Assembly: GCA_937922655.1 (NCBI GenBank)
Contig: CALAJH010000012.1
Location: 124,001 to 188,000, forward strand
From: an uncultured Bacteroidia bacterium
GTDB taxonomy: Bacteria > Bacteroidota > Bacteroidia > J057 > CALAJH01
Direction of reading: 5' to 3'
Length of the DNA stretch: 64,000 nucleotides
The notes under the pieces were generated by a model. That model searched no databases, had not been told where the DNA came from, and worked only from the letters and a program-made list of their open reading frames with translations. The translations under genes were made by a program, and so were the position numbers. Positions 37,752 through 46,689 of this stretch are shown one piece after another (the first letter of the stretch is position 1; each line of letters begins with the position of its first letter).

Positions 37752-40538
37752 TTGTCTCATCTATTTTTCGCGCTTGCGGTCTTGTTTTTCAACGTCAAGG
37801 CCCAAACGACGGCCAAAATTGAGGGTCGAATCATCGACGACGCGAGCGGCGAGGAACTTGTCGGTGTAGCGGCGTCCGTGGGCACGCGGGGAACGTACTC
37901 CGACGAAAACGGATACTACTTTATTTCGGGACTTGCTCCCGGAAAGGCGTTCGTCAAGTTTTCGATGCAGGGTTACCGCCCCGATTCGGTCGAGGTGGAA
38001 TTGGAGGGGGGAAAAACCTTGGTTTTGAATTTTCGGATGGCAAGTGCGGATGTTGAATTGGGCGAGGTGCGAATTGTAGCCGAACGAGCGACGCTGGAAG
38101 CAACCGACGTTTCAACGGTATCGTTGATGCGTATGGAAAACAAGGCGGTCGTGGCGCTGAGCAAACAACAAATTGCGAGGACGCAAGACCGTGACGCGGC
38201 CCAAGTAATGCGCCGAATACCCGGTTTGTCGCTCAACGGCGGACGATTTGTGTTGGTGCGCGGCCTAAACGAACGCTATAACGCCGTACTGCTCAACGGT
38301 GCGCTTGCGCCATCGGCCGAGGCCGACGTCAAGGCGTTCTCGTTCGACGCCGTTTCGGCGGGCGCCATCGAACGAATCGTTGTGGCCAAGTCCCCATCCC
38401 CCGAACTTCCCGGAGAATTTGCCGGCGGCGTGATACAAATACAAACCCTTTCCATCCCCGAAAGAAACGTGCTTGAAATCGGCTACGGCTTGTTTTTCCG
38501 AGAAGGCACGAGCTTCGCAAGCTTTTATACCGACCCCGCCTCCAACTTGGACGCGTCGGCGGGCGACTTCGGCCGACGCGCTTTGCCCCGGGATTTTCCC
38601 TCCGACCTCAAAACCATCGGCCTTCCCGAACGGACGGCGGCCTCCCGACGTCTCAATAACGCATGGACGCCGCGAAAAACCGTCGCGGGTCCCGACCATC
38701 GTTTCAATTTTCTCTTCGCCCGTAATTTTTCCACGTCCCGCGACGTCAAATTTTCCGTTACCACCGCCGTCAATTATTCGTTTTCCCACGTTCACTTTAA
38801 GGCGTTGCGGGTAAACTACCAAAGTCCCGACGAGGGAACGTTCGAGGCCGACACCGCCAACGTTTTCGACGACCGACAGTACAACCGCAACGCCCGCATG
38901 GGCTTGGTACATCAATGGACGGCAAAATTCAACCCGAGTCATTCCGCAACGCTCAATATATTGTACAACCGTTCGGGTTTGGGAGAGGTTACGTTGCGCA
39001 ATACGCGACAAGTACAGCGGGGCAATGAACAATACAACGTCAATTTGCGTTATTTGGGAAGGGATTTGCTTTCGATAACGGCGGGGATGCGTCATTACTT
39101 GAACGACGACCGGCTTCAAATACGCTGGCAAGGGTTTGCCTCGGGTTTTTGGGCCAGCGAACCCGACAACCGGCGAATGGCGTACGTGCGTCCTTTGGGT
39201 TCGAGCGACGCCTTCCGATTTTCGCCCGGTTTGCCCAACATCAACAACGGCGGACGCTTTTGGGCCAAAATCAACGAAACGACGTTCGGCGCCCAAGCCG
39301 ACGTCGAATATGTATTACGCAAAGAGTCCGAACGCAAAAAAGCCCTCGTCCTCAAAGCGGGCCTGCTTTATCAGGAAAAAATACGTTCGTTCTCGGCACG
39401 CTGGGGGTCGTACAACCGGTCGAAAACAACGGGTACCCCCCGCTTCGACGGTAATCTGGTATTTTTGCCCCTCGAAACGATATTCGCACCCGAAAACGTC
39501 AACGACACCACCGGCTACGTTTTCAACGAAGGAACACGCAAAGCCGACGCCTACTCGGCGTCCAACCGACTCGTTGGGGCTTACGCGATGTTGGATTGGC
39601 CGGTGAGCCGACGGCTTCTGGTCTCCGGTGGAATACGTGCGGAATTCAACCGTCAGGCTTTGAACAGTTGGGACGTCAATTCCCATCCGATTGCCGTTGC
39701 CAACCCCATTTTTAGTCCGTTGCCTTCGGTAAACGCCACGCTCTATTTGCCGAAAAACCAACAGCTTCGTGCGGGGATGGGTCTTACGCTTAATCGCCCC
39801 GAATTTCGCGAATTTGCCCCGTTCCCCTATTACGACTATTACCTCAACCTCAATATTTACGGCAATCCGAATTTAAAAACGCCGTCGGTTTTCAACGCCG
39901 ATCTACGTTGGGAATGGTACCCGGCGCCGGGGGAATTGATTACCGCGGGCGTGTTTGCCAAACAATTTTTCAATCCCATCGAATGGTACTTTATCCCCGG
40001 GGTGTCGGGCAACGACTTCACTTTCGACAACGCCGCCGGCGCCACCAATTTCGGGGGCGAAATAGACGCTAGAAAATCATTTAAGCCGGCAAAAAATCAT
40101 GTGCTCACGCTCGTGGCCAACGCCACTTACACTTACGGAAGAGTCAATCTGGGCAGCCGCGCCGTAGCCCAAAACCCCGATAGGATTATGCAAGGACTTT
40201 CGCCGTTTCTGGTCAATGCGGGTCTGATATACGAACATCAAAGCATTGGTTTGGAGGCGGGCGTTTTCTACAACGTTTTCGGCAAAAGATTGTTCATCGT
40301 GGGGTCTTACGACAATCCCGACGCCTATGAAATGCCTCGTCACGAAACGGACTTGGTCGTTACGCAAAAAATATTCAAGCGTTGGAACGTACGTTTTTCC
40401 GTTCAAGACATATTCAATCAGGCGTTTTGGGTCGTCAAAGACCAAAACCTCAACGGCAAATACGACGACCGCGACGACGACTTTATCAAGTTCAGACAAG
40501 GAAGGTATTACGGATTAAGTCTAAACTTTACGCTATGA
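37752..40538 (+). CDS. TonB-dependent outer-membrane receptor with carboxypeptidase-regulatory-like N-terminal domain
   Basis: KIEGRIIDDASGEELVGVAASVGTRGTYSDENGYYFISGL; plug motif QVMRRIPGLSLNGGRFVLVRGLNERYNAVLLNG; C-terminal barrel. Confidence 0.93.
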   Translation: MSHLFFALAVLFFNVKAQTTAKIEGRIIDDASGEELVGVAASVGTRGTYSDENGYYFISGLAPGKAFVKFSMQGYRPDSVEVELEGGKTLVLNFRMASADVELGEVRIVAERATLEATDVSTVSLMRMENKAVVALSKQQIARTQDRDAAQVMRRIPGLSLNGGRFVLVRGLNERYNAVLLNGALAPSAEADVKAFSFDAVSAGAIERIVVAKSPSPELPGEFAGGVIQIQTLSIPERNVLEIGYGLFFREGTSFASFYTDPASNLDASAGDFGRRALPRDFPSDLKTIGLPERTAASRRLNNAWTPRKTVAGPDHRFNFLFARNFSTSRDVKFSVTTAVNYSFSHVHFKALRVNYQSPDEGTFEADTANVFDDRQYNRNARMGLVHQWTAKFNPSHSATLNILYNRSGLGEVTLRNTRQVQRGNEQYNVNLRYLGRDLLSITAGMRHYLNDDRLQIRWQGFASGFWASEPDNRRMAYVRPLGSSDAFRFSPGLPNINNGGRFWAKINETTFGAQADVEYVLRKESERKKALVLKAGLLYQEKIRSFSARWGSYNRSKTTGTPRFDGNLVFLPLETIFAPENVNDTTGYVFNEGTRKADAYSASNRLVGAYAMLDWPVSRRLLVSGGIRAEFNRQALNSWDVNSHPIAVANPIFSPLPSVNATLYLPKNQQLRAGMGLTLNRPEFREFAPFPYYDYYLNLNIYGNPNLKTPSVFNADLRWEWYPAPGELITAGVFAKQFFNPIEWYFIPGVSGNDFTFDNAAGATNFGGEIDARKSFKPAKNHVLTLVANATYTYGRVNLGSRAVAQNPDRIMQGLSPFLVNAGLIYEHQSIGLEAGVFYNVFGKRLFIVGSYDNPDAYEMPRHETDLVVTQKIFKRWNVRFSVQDIFNQAFWVVKDQNLNGKYDDRDDDFIKFRQGRYYGLSLNFTL

Positions 40539-41908
40539 AATATTGGATATCGGCATGCGTGCTGGCGCTGGCGCTCGCCGGGTGCAAAAAAAACGAGGAA
40601 CCCCCGAAAAAAGACGACAACGCCGGTACCGGCGAAACGATAACGCTTTCGGGCAATATTTCCGAAAACCTTACCCTTTTGGCTCGAAACCGATACATGC
40701 TCAACGGTTTCGTTTACGTCAAGCCCGGTGTAACCCTTACCATTGAACCCGGAACGGTAATCATGGGGGTGTTGAACACCAAAGCGGCGTTGATTATCGA
40801 GCGCGGGGCGAAAATCATGGCCGAGGGTACGCGCGAAAAACCGATTGTTTTTACTTCGGCCAAAGCGCCGGGCGAAAGAAGTTACGGCGACTGGGGCGGA
40901 CTCATCGTTTGCGGACGCGCGCCCATCAACGTTCCGGGAAACGAGGCCGTCGTTGAAGGCGGAACGGACGCCCTCTTCGGCGGCGACGACCCCGAAGACG
41001 ACTCGGGCGTCATTAAATACGTACGCATCGAGTTTGCGGGCATCGAGTTCGTTACGTTTCAAGAAATCAATGGTCTGACGCTCGCCGGCGTGGGCAAAAA
41101 AACCGTCGTCGAATACGTTCAAGTTTCTTATTCCGGCGACGACGCCTTCGAATGCTTCGGCGGAACGGTCAATGCCAAACATTTGGTTGCGTTCAAGACG
41201 TGGGACGACGATTTCGATACCGATTTGGGATACACGGGCAAAATGCAGTTTTTAGTTGCGGTACGCGACCCGATGCAGGCCGACGTTTCCAATTCCAACG
41301 GCATCGAATCCGATAACGACCCCAACGGCACCGCCTCCCAACCCTATACTCAACCCGTCTACTCGAACTTGAGTCTGTTCGGTCCCCTGCCCGACGAATC
41401 GTACAAAAATATTTACGACACCCAACATCGCCGGGGCGTATGGATTCAAAACCGAAGCAAGGCCGGCGTATTCAACTCGGTGGTGGCGGGTTGGCCCGTC
41501 GGTTTGCAAATCGACGGGCGCTACACCGCCGAATCGGCCCGCAACGGCGAAATCGCCTTCCAAAACAACGTTTTGTCCGGCGTGCGAAAAGACGAAACCC
41601 ATTACGGCTTTTATTACTCGATTCCATCGAGCCAATTCGACATCAAAGCTTGGGCGGCACAGAACGCCACAGGCGTGGACACGTTTAACCTGAATTCCGA
41701 TTTGAAAATTTCCGACCCCTTCAACTTGGACGGGCCGAACTTTTTGCCGCAGCCGGGAAGTCCCGCGCTCTCGGGCGCAAATTTTACGCATTCCAAACTT
41801 CAAGACCCGTTCTTTGAAAAAGTCAATTATCGCGGCGCCTTCGGCAGCGAAGATTGGACGGCGGGATGGACCAATTTCAACCCTCAAAACACCAATTACA
41901 ATCCATAA
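40535..41908 (+). CDS. Lipoprotein, beta-helix-like, partner of the TonB receptor
   Basis: Lipobox ALALAGCKKNEE at ATG 40535; VKPGVTLTIEPGTVIMG...IIERGAKIMAEGTREKPIVFTSA; 4-bp overlap with the receptor gene. Confidence 0.8.
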   Translation: MKYWISACVLALALAGCKKNEEPPKKDDNAGTGETITLSGNISENLTLLARNRYMLNGFVYVKPGVTLTIEPGTVIMGVLNTKAALIIERGAKIMAEGTREKPIVFTSAKAPGERSYGDWGGLIVCGRAPINVPGNEAVVEGGTDALFGGDDPEDDSGVIKYVRIEFAGIEFVTFQEINGLTLAGVGKKTVVEYVQVSYSGDDAFECFGGTVNAKHLVAFKTWDDDFDTDLGYTGKMQFLVAVRDPMQADVSNSNGIESDNDPNGTASQPYTQPVYSNLSLFGPLPDESYKNIYDTQHRRGVWIQNRSKAGVFNSVVAGWPVGLQIDGRYTAESARNGEIAFQNNVLSGVRKDETHYGFYYSIPSSQFDIKAWAAQNATGVDTFNLNSDLKISDPFNLDGPNFLPQPGSPALSGANFTHSKLQDPFFEKVNYRGAFGSEDWTAGWTNFNPQNTNYNP

Positions 41909-41911
41909 AAA

Positions 41912-43525
41912 ATGAAGTATTTATTGGCATTGACGACCCTTTTGCCGCTATGGGCATACGGTCAAAAGTTTTCGGAGTTTAGTACGCTCCTCGCGCCGCG
42001 GCAGAACGACACGGTGCAGTTTCCTAGCTCCACGCACGCGTTTCAACACATTATTTCCGCCGGCGAACCGCTGACCATGGGCGGAACCAAAGGAGCGCAA
42101 AGCGATTTCACGGGTTACGTACCCATCAACGGAAGTTCGCGACACGGATATCTGTGCATCAACAGCGAAAGCTTCAGCTTCGGTTTAACGGGTTCGGGGG
42201 GGGTGTGCATCCTCGAAATCAAATATGATTCGACGGAAAAAGCGTGGAAAACGCTTAATTCCCGCAATGTAAACTTTGGTGCGTTGAACGGAACGCTGGC
42301 CAACTGTTCGGGCGCCGTCACTCCGTGGGGAACCGTCATTTCATGCGAAGAATTGAAAGTGGCCTTGGACGGCAACGGCGACGGTTACCACGACTTCGGA
42401 TGGTGCGTTGAAATCGACCCCGCAACGGCGACGGTCATCGACCAAGACGGCGACGGCAAACCCGACAAACTCTGGAAATTCGGTTCGATGGCCCACGAAA
42501 ACGTTTCCATTCCTTACGACAGTCTAACGTATTATTACGGCGAAGACAACACCCTCACCGGACAAGACAATTTCGTCTATAAGTTCGTGGCCGACGAAAA
42601 AATGAAGCTCGGCTCGGGCAAACTTTACGCCTTGAAAAAAACGGGCGAAACCACCGGCGAGTGGGTACAAATCCCCAACAACACCAAAGCCGAATGCAAC
42701 AACACCATTCAACTCGCCAAGAACGCGGGCGCATGGTACCTTCCCCGCGTCGAAGACGTCGAATTTAACCCCGTCGACGGAAAGGTTTACGTGGCTTCAA
42801 CCGACCTTAACCAAGTCATTCGTTTTAAGGACGACGGCGCGACGGTTTCCGAAATCGAAGTGTATTTGGACAACCTCGACTATGAAATCGCCCCGGGCAT
42901 CGTGGCCACGTTCACCAAACCCGACAATCTTACCTTTGACAAAGACGGCAATCTGTACGTTTTGCAAGACGGGGGCTTCAACTACATTTGGTTCGTGGAT
43001 AAAAACCACACGCCGCAAAATCCCAAAGTATCGATTTTCGCCTGCGTGCCGCGCAACGCCGAACCTACGGGGCTAACCTTCACCCCCGACGGCATGTTTG
43101 GTTTTTGGTCGGTGCAACACCCGTCCGAGGCCTTGAATGCCATTCAAATCGATGCGGCGGGAAAAGAAGTCAAATACAATCGGGACGTAACGATGGTCAT
43201 GGCGCTCAAAGAACACCTAGGCACGGGCGCCACCGCACGCGCCCAACCCAAACCCGCCATCGTTGCCTCGCTTGGCGCATTTCCCAATCCCGTTTCCGAC
43301 GAACTGACCCTCGTAGTGGAATCGCTCAAAAGCGTTGAAGCGACGATTGAAGTGTGTGCGAGCGTCGGAACGACGGTACGGACTTTCAAACACAAACTCG
43401 TTCCCGGAACGAACGAAATCATCATACCTTTCTCCGATTATCCGAGGGATTTGTATTATTTGGTGGTTCGTGCGGAAAAAGACGCCGTTTCGACCAAAGT
43501 GCTCAAATCCGAAGAGAGAAAATAA
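41912..43525 (+). CDS. PhoX-family (DUF839) phosphatase with C-terminal T9SS type A sorting domain
   Basis: NCSGAVTPWGTVISCEE, GSMAHENVSI...YYGEDN, EPTGLTFTPDGMFGFWSVQHP; C-terminal FPNPVSDELTLVVE. Confidence 0.87.
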   Translation: MKYLLALTTLLPLWAYGQKFSEFSTLLAPRQNDTVQFPSSTHAFQHIISAGEPLTMGGTKGAQSDFTGYVPINGSSRHGYLCINSESFSFGLTGSGGVCILEIKYDSTEKAWKTLNSRNVNFGALNGTLANCSGAVTPWGTVISCEELKVALDGNGDGYHDFGWCVEIDPATATVIDQDGDGKPDKLWKFGSMAHENVSIPYDSLTYYYGEDNTLTGQDNFVYKFVADEKMKLGSGKLYALKKTGETTGEWVQIPNNTKAECNNTIQLAKNAGAWYLPRVEDVEFNPVDGKVYVASTDLNQVIRFKDDGATVSEIEVYLDNLDYEIAPGIVATFTKPDNLTFDKDGNLYVLQDGGFNYIWFVDKNHTPQNPKVSIFACVPRNAEPTGLTFTPDGMFGFWSVQHPSEALNAIQIDAAGKEVKYNRDVTMVMALKEHLGTGATARAQPKPAIVASLGAFPNPVSDELTLVVESLKSVEATIEVCASVGTTVRTFKHKLVPGTNEIIIPFSDYPRDLYYLVVRAEKDAVSTKVLKSEERK

Positions 43526-43610
43526 AAGTCGAACCGGCGAGGCCGTTGCCGGACACGACTCAAAATCGGGTTTTACGTTACGTACACATATTACACGCAT
43601 TTTAAGGTTT

Positions 43611-43642
43611 AAGACGCCGTCGCCGCCGACGGCGTCTTTTTT
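43611..43642 (+). terminator. Intrinsic terminator
   Basis: GACGCCGTCG-CCGC-CGACGGCGTC followed by TTTTTT (perfect 10-bp stem). Confidence 0.95.
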
Positions 43643-43760
43643 GTCGACGGACAAAAACTTTTGGTTTGATACAATAAAATCAACGCGAAATCGACAAACC
43701 TCGTTTACCAATAAAGGATTAAGCGGTGGGTTGGGGAATTTTTTCTAATTTTACGGCGCG

Positions 43761-44372
43761 ATGGAATATCCGTCCAAGACGATAGAGACGGTGGTCGAGG
43801 CGTTCGGACGCCTGCCGGGCGTGGGCAAGAAAACGGCCATGCGCATGGCCATTCACCTGCTCAAATGCAACGAGGCGGACGCGCTCAATTTGGGACGCGC
43901 CATCATCCATCTACGTACCCAAACCCGTACCTGTCCCGAATGCGGCAATTACACCGACGCGGACTTGTGCAATATTTGCGCTCAAGAACGCAGGGACAAG
44001 ACCGTCGTTTGCGTCGTCGAGGACGTCAAGGATGTATTGGCCATCGAAAAGACGGGACAATATCACGGCGTTTATCATCTTTTGGGGGGATTGATACGTC
44101 CGCTGGCGGGTATCGGGCCGTCGATGTTGAACGTCGAATCCTTGTTTAGGCGCTTGGAAACGGGAACGATAAACGAATTGATATTGGCGCTAAGCGCGAC
44201 GATGGAAGGCGAGGCAACGACGTTCTGGTTGGCCAAAAAATTGGCCGACAAAAACGTCAAAATCACGTCCATTGCACGGGGCATACCCGTGGGCGGCGAA
44301 CTCGAGTATGCCGACGAGGCTTCGCTTGCCCGTGCTTTGCATCGTAGAGTAGAAATTGAACCCATCTCTTAA
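43761..44372 (+). CDS. recR: Recombination mediator RecR
   Basis: LPGVGKKTAMRMA, CPECGNYTDADLCNIC zinc finger, VVEDVKDVLAIEKTGQYHGVYHLLGG Toprim. Confidence 0.97.
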   Translation: MEYPSKTIETVVEAFGRLPGVGKKTAMRMAIHLLKCNEADALNLGRAIIHLRTQTRTCPECGNYTDADLCNICAQERRDKTVVCVVEDVKDVLAIEKTGQYHGVYHLLGGLIRPLAGIGPSMLNVESLFRRLETGTINELILALSATMEGEATTFWLAKKLADKNVKITSIARGIPVGGELEYADEASLARALHRRVEIEPIS

Positions 44373-44396
44373 ACCTAAAAACAAAAAACTCAAAAG

Positions 44397-46370
44397 GTGA
44401 AGAAATTATCGATTGTCATCGTCAACTACAATGTCAAACATTTTCTCGAACAGGCGCTGCTTTCGGTGGAAAACGCGCTTAAAGATATAGACGCCGAGGT
44501 TTTCGTTGTAGACAACAATTCGGTCGACGGTTCGGTACAGATGATACGCAAGCGTTTTCCATGGGTGCGTCTTATCGCCAACAAACAAAACGTGGGATTT
44601 TCAAAAGCCAACAATCAAGCGATTCGTCAGGCAACGGGCGAATATATTTTGCTGCTCAACCCCGACACCGTCGTCGAAGAGGATACGTTCCATAAGACGA
44701 TCGCGTTCATGGACCAACATCCCGAAGCGGGGGCGTTGGGCGTGCAAATGGTCAACGGCAAGGGGCGATTTTTGCCCGAATCCAAGCGTTCGCTTCCGAC
44801 GCCCGAGGTGGCTTTTTACAAGATATTCGGTTTGTCGAAGCTGTTTCCGAAAAGCAAAACTTTTGGCAAATACCATCTTTCTTACCTTGACAACCAAAAA
44901 AACCACGAGGTGGAAGTACTTTCGGGGGCGTTCATGTTGTTGCGAAAAAGCGTTCTGGACCAAGTAGGCCTGCTCGACGAAGATTATTTCATGTACGGCG
45001 AGGATGTGGATTTGTCCTACCGCATTACCCAAGCCGGTTACAAAAACTATTATTTTGCCGAAACGCGCATCATTCACTACAAGGGCGAATCGACGAAAAA
45101 GGGAAGCCTCAATTACGTATTGGTGTTTTACAACGCGATGTTGATTTTCGCGCGCAAGCATTTTTCGCGCGATGGACGTTCGGCGTTGATGACGCTGATA
45201 AAACTTGCCATTTACTTTCGGGCGGGCTTGGCGATTGTTCGGCGGGTGGTCGAAGGCGCGGCTTTTCCCTTCGTGGAGTTCGCTTTGTTGTGGGCCGGGG
45301 CCTTGGGCATGAACCGTCTTTGGCGCGGCATCGCCGACCGGCCGGGCGAATCGGTTCTTTTCGATTTTGGCGCGGCGCCGCTTTACGCGCTGGTTTTCGT
45401 TTTGTTTTTTAAGGTTTTCGGCGCGTATTCGCGGCCGTACAAGATTCGGAGCGTCGCCGCCGCCGTCGCCTTCGGATTTATGGCCATCGCCACGATAAGT
45501 TTTATTTTTAAGGACATCAATTTTTCCCGGGCGGTCGTGGCGCTTACGTCCATCTTTGCGTTGATGTCCGCGTTGTTTGTGCGCGGCGGCGTCAATTTTT
45601 TGCACTCGGGCAACTTTTTCTTGGACCACAAATCCCGAAGACGAACGGTCATCGTTGGCGAAGGCGCAGAAGTGGCTCGGGTTTTGCGGCTTTTGGACAG
45701 CCAAATTTATTATCCGTGTGAAATTGTCGGAGCCGTATCCCCGGAATCGGAACCCGAAACGGAGTCGGGCTTGCCGCGCGTCGGCGAATTTTCCCAGCTC
45801 GACGAAATCGTAAGACACTACGGCATTGACGAGGTGATTTTTTGCAACAAAAACCTTTCGACGGCGGCCATCATCACGACCATGAGCCGACTCAAAGACC
45901 GCAACCTACACTTCAAAATCGTGCCGGACATGGCCGACTACCTTGTCGGCCCGAATTTGATACTCACCGCCTCCAACCTCAAACCCCTTGTGGCCAACCT
46001 CGCCAAACGCGAGTACCGCTACAAAAAATGGGCGTTCGACTATGCGTTGAGTTTAGGCATGCTTTTGGTTTATCCGTTTACTTTCTGGATTTATCGCAGA
46101 CCCCTTTCGGCATTGAAAAAACTGACGGGCGTCCTGTTCGGCGACTATCACCTCGTCGGTTATATCGGGGAAAAACCGCAAAATTTACCTCAAATCAAAC
46201 GCGGACTCTTGGATATGGGCGAACTTTTCCGCCACCGCAGACCCGCCGAACTCGACGAAGAAGAATCCCACCGACTCAACCTCCTTTACGCCCGTACCTA
46301 CTCGCCCGCGTTGGATTGGGAAATCGTCATCAACGGTTTTCGCAACATCGGAACGGCCCAACCTCGGTAA
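44397..46370 (+). CDS. GT2 glycosyltransferase fused to a CoA-binding/phosphoglycosyl-transferase-like region
   Basis: KLSIVIVNYNVKHFLEQAL, VDNNSVDGS, NPDTVVEEDT; C-terminal GVLFGDYHLVGYIG resembles the [14 protein letters not shown] motif of polyprenol-P sugar transferases; GTG start. Confidence 0.87.
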   Translation: MKKLSIVIVNYNVKHFLEQALLSVENALKDIDAEVFVVDNNSVDGSVQMIRKRFPWVRLIANKQNVGFSKANNQAIRQATGEYILLLNPDTVVEEDTFHKTIAFMDQHPEAGALGVQMVNGKGRFLPESKRSLPTPEVAFYKIFGLSKLFPKSKTFGKYHLSYLDNQKNHEVEVLSGAFMLLRKSVLDQVGLLDEDYFMYGEDVDLSYRITQAGYKNYYFAETRIIHYKGESTKKGSLNYVLVFYNAMLIFARKHFSRDGRSALMTLIKLAIYFRAGLAIVRRVVEGAAFPFVEFALLWAGALGMNRLWRGIADRPGESVLFDFGAAPLYALVFVLFFKVFGAYSRPYKIRSVAAAVAFGFMAIATISFIFKDINFSRAVVALTSIFALMSALFVRGGVNFLHSGNFFLDHKSRRRTVIVGEGAEVARVLRLLDSQIYYPCEIVGAVSPESEPETESGLPRVGEFSQLDEIVRHYGIDEVIFCNKNLSTAAIITTMSRLKDRNLHFKIVPDMADYLVGPNLILTASNLKPLVANLAKREYRYKKWAFDYALSLGMLLVYPFTFWIYRRPLSALKKLTGVLFGDYHLVGYIGEKPQNLPQIKRGLLDMGELFRHRRPAELDEEESHRLNLLYARTYSPALDWEIVINGFRNIGTAQPR

Positions 46371-46594
46371 AACCGACGAACGAGCTAAAAAAAAACGTAA
46401 ATGATGCGTGGAAAATACCGTCAAACGTTTTTCAGGCCACCTATCGTGAAACAACGGCTTGAATTTTCGAACAATCGAAAACTCCCAAACACAAATGGGT
46501 TGAGGTAATCGTAGGTTTACCGGATTAAAAACGATTTTTCATCAAGAATTTTTGCTTTAAGTCAAAACTATTAGACGGCATTTCTTTTCGTGTG

Positions 46595-46602
46595 TATATT
46601 TG
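46595..46602 (+). promoter_or_regulatory. -7 element TATATTTG upstream of the GAF/PAS gene
   Basis: Exact TAnnTTTG match in a 320-bp intergenic region. Confidence 0.45.
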
Positions 46603-46689
46603 GCTCGGTATTTCACCTCGCCGGAAAAGTATGACCATTTATTTCGTAAATTGCGTTAAATTGGAACTTCGGTAAATACATTAACAACC

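Noticed and set aside
44601-45818. 405-aa antisense ORF within the GT2 fusion gene
   Set aside because: Opposite a well-supported CDS; low-complexity basic translation with no recognisable motif
46464-46481. TTTTCGA-ACAA-TCGAAAA hairpin after the GT2 fusion gene
   Set aside because: Short AT-rich stem without a following T-tract; kept only as a resemblance to the TTTTCGA motif at 29172
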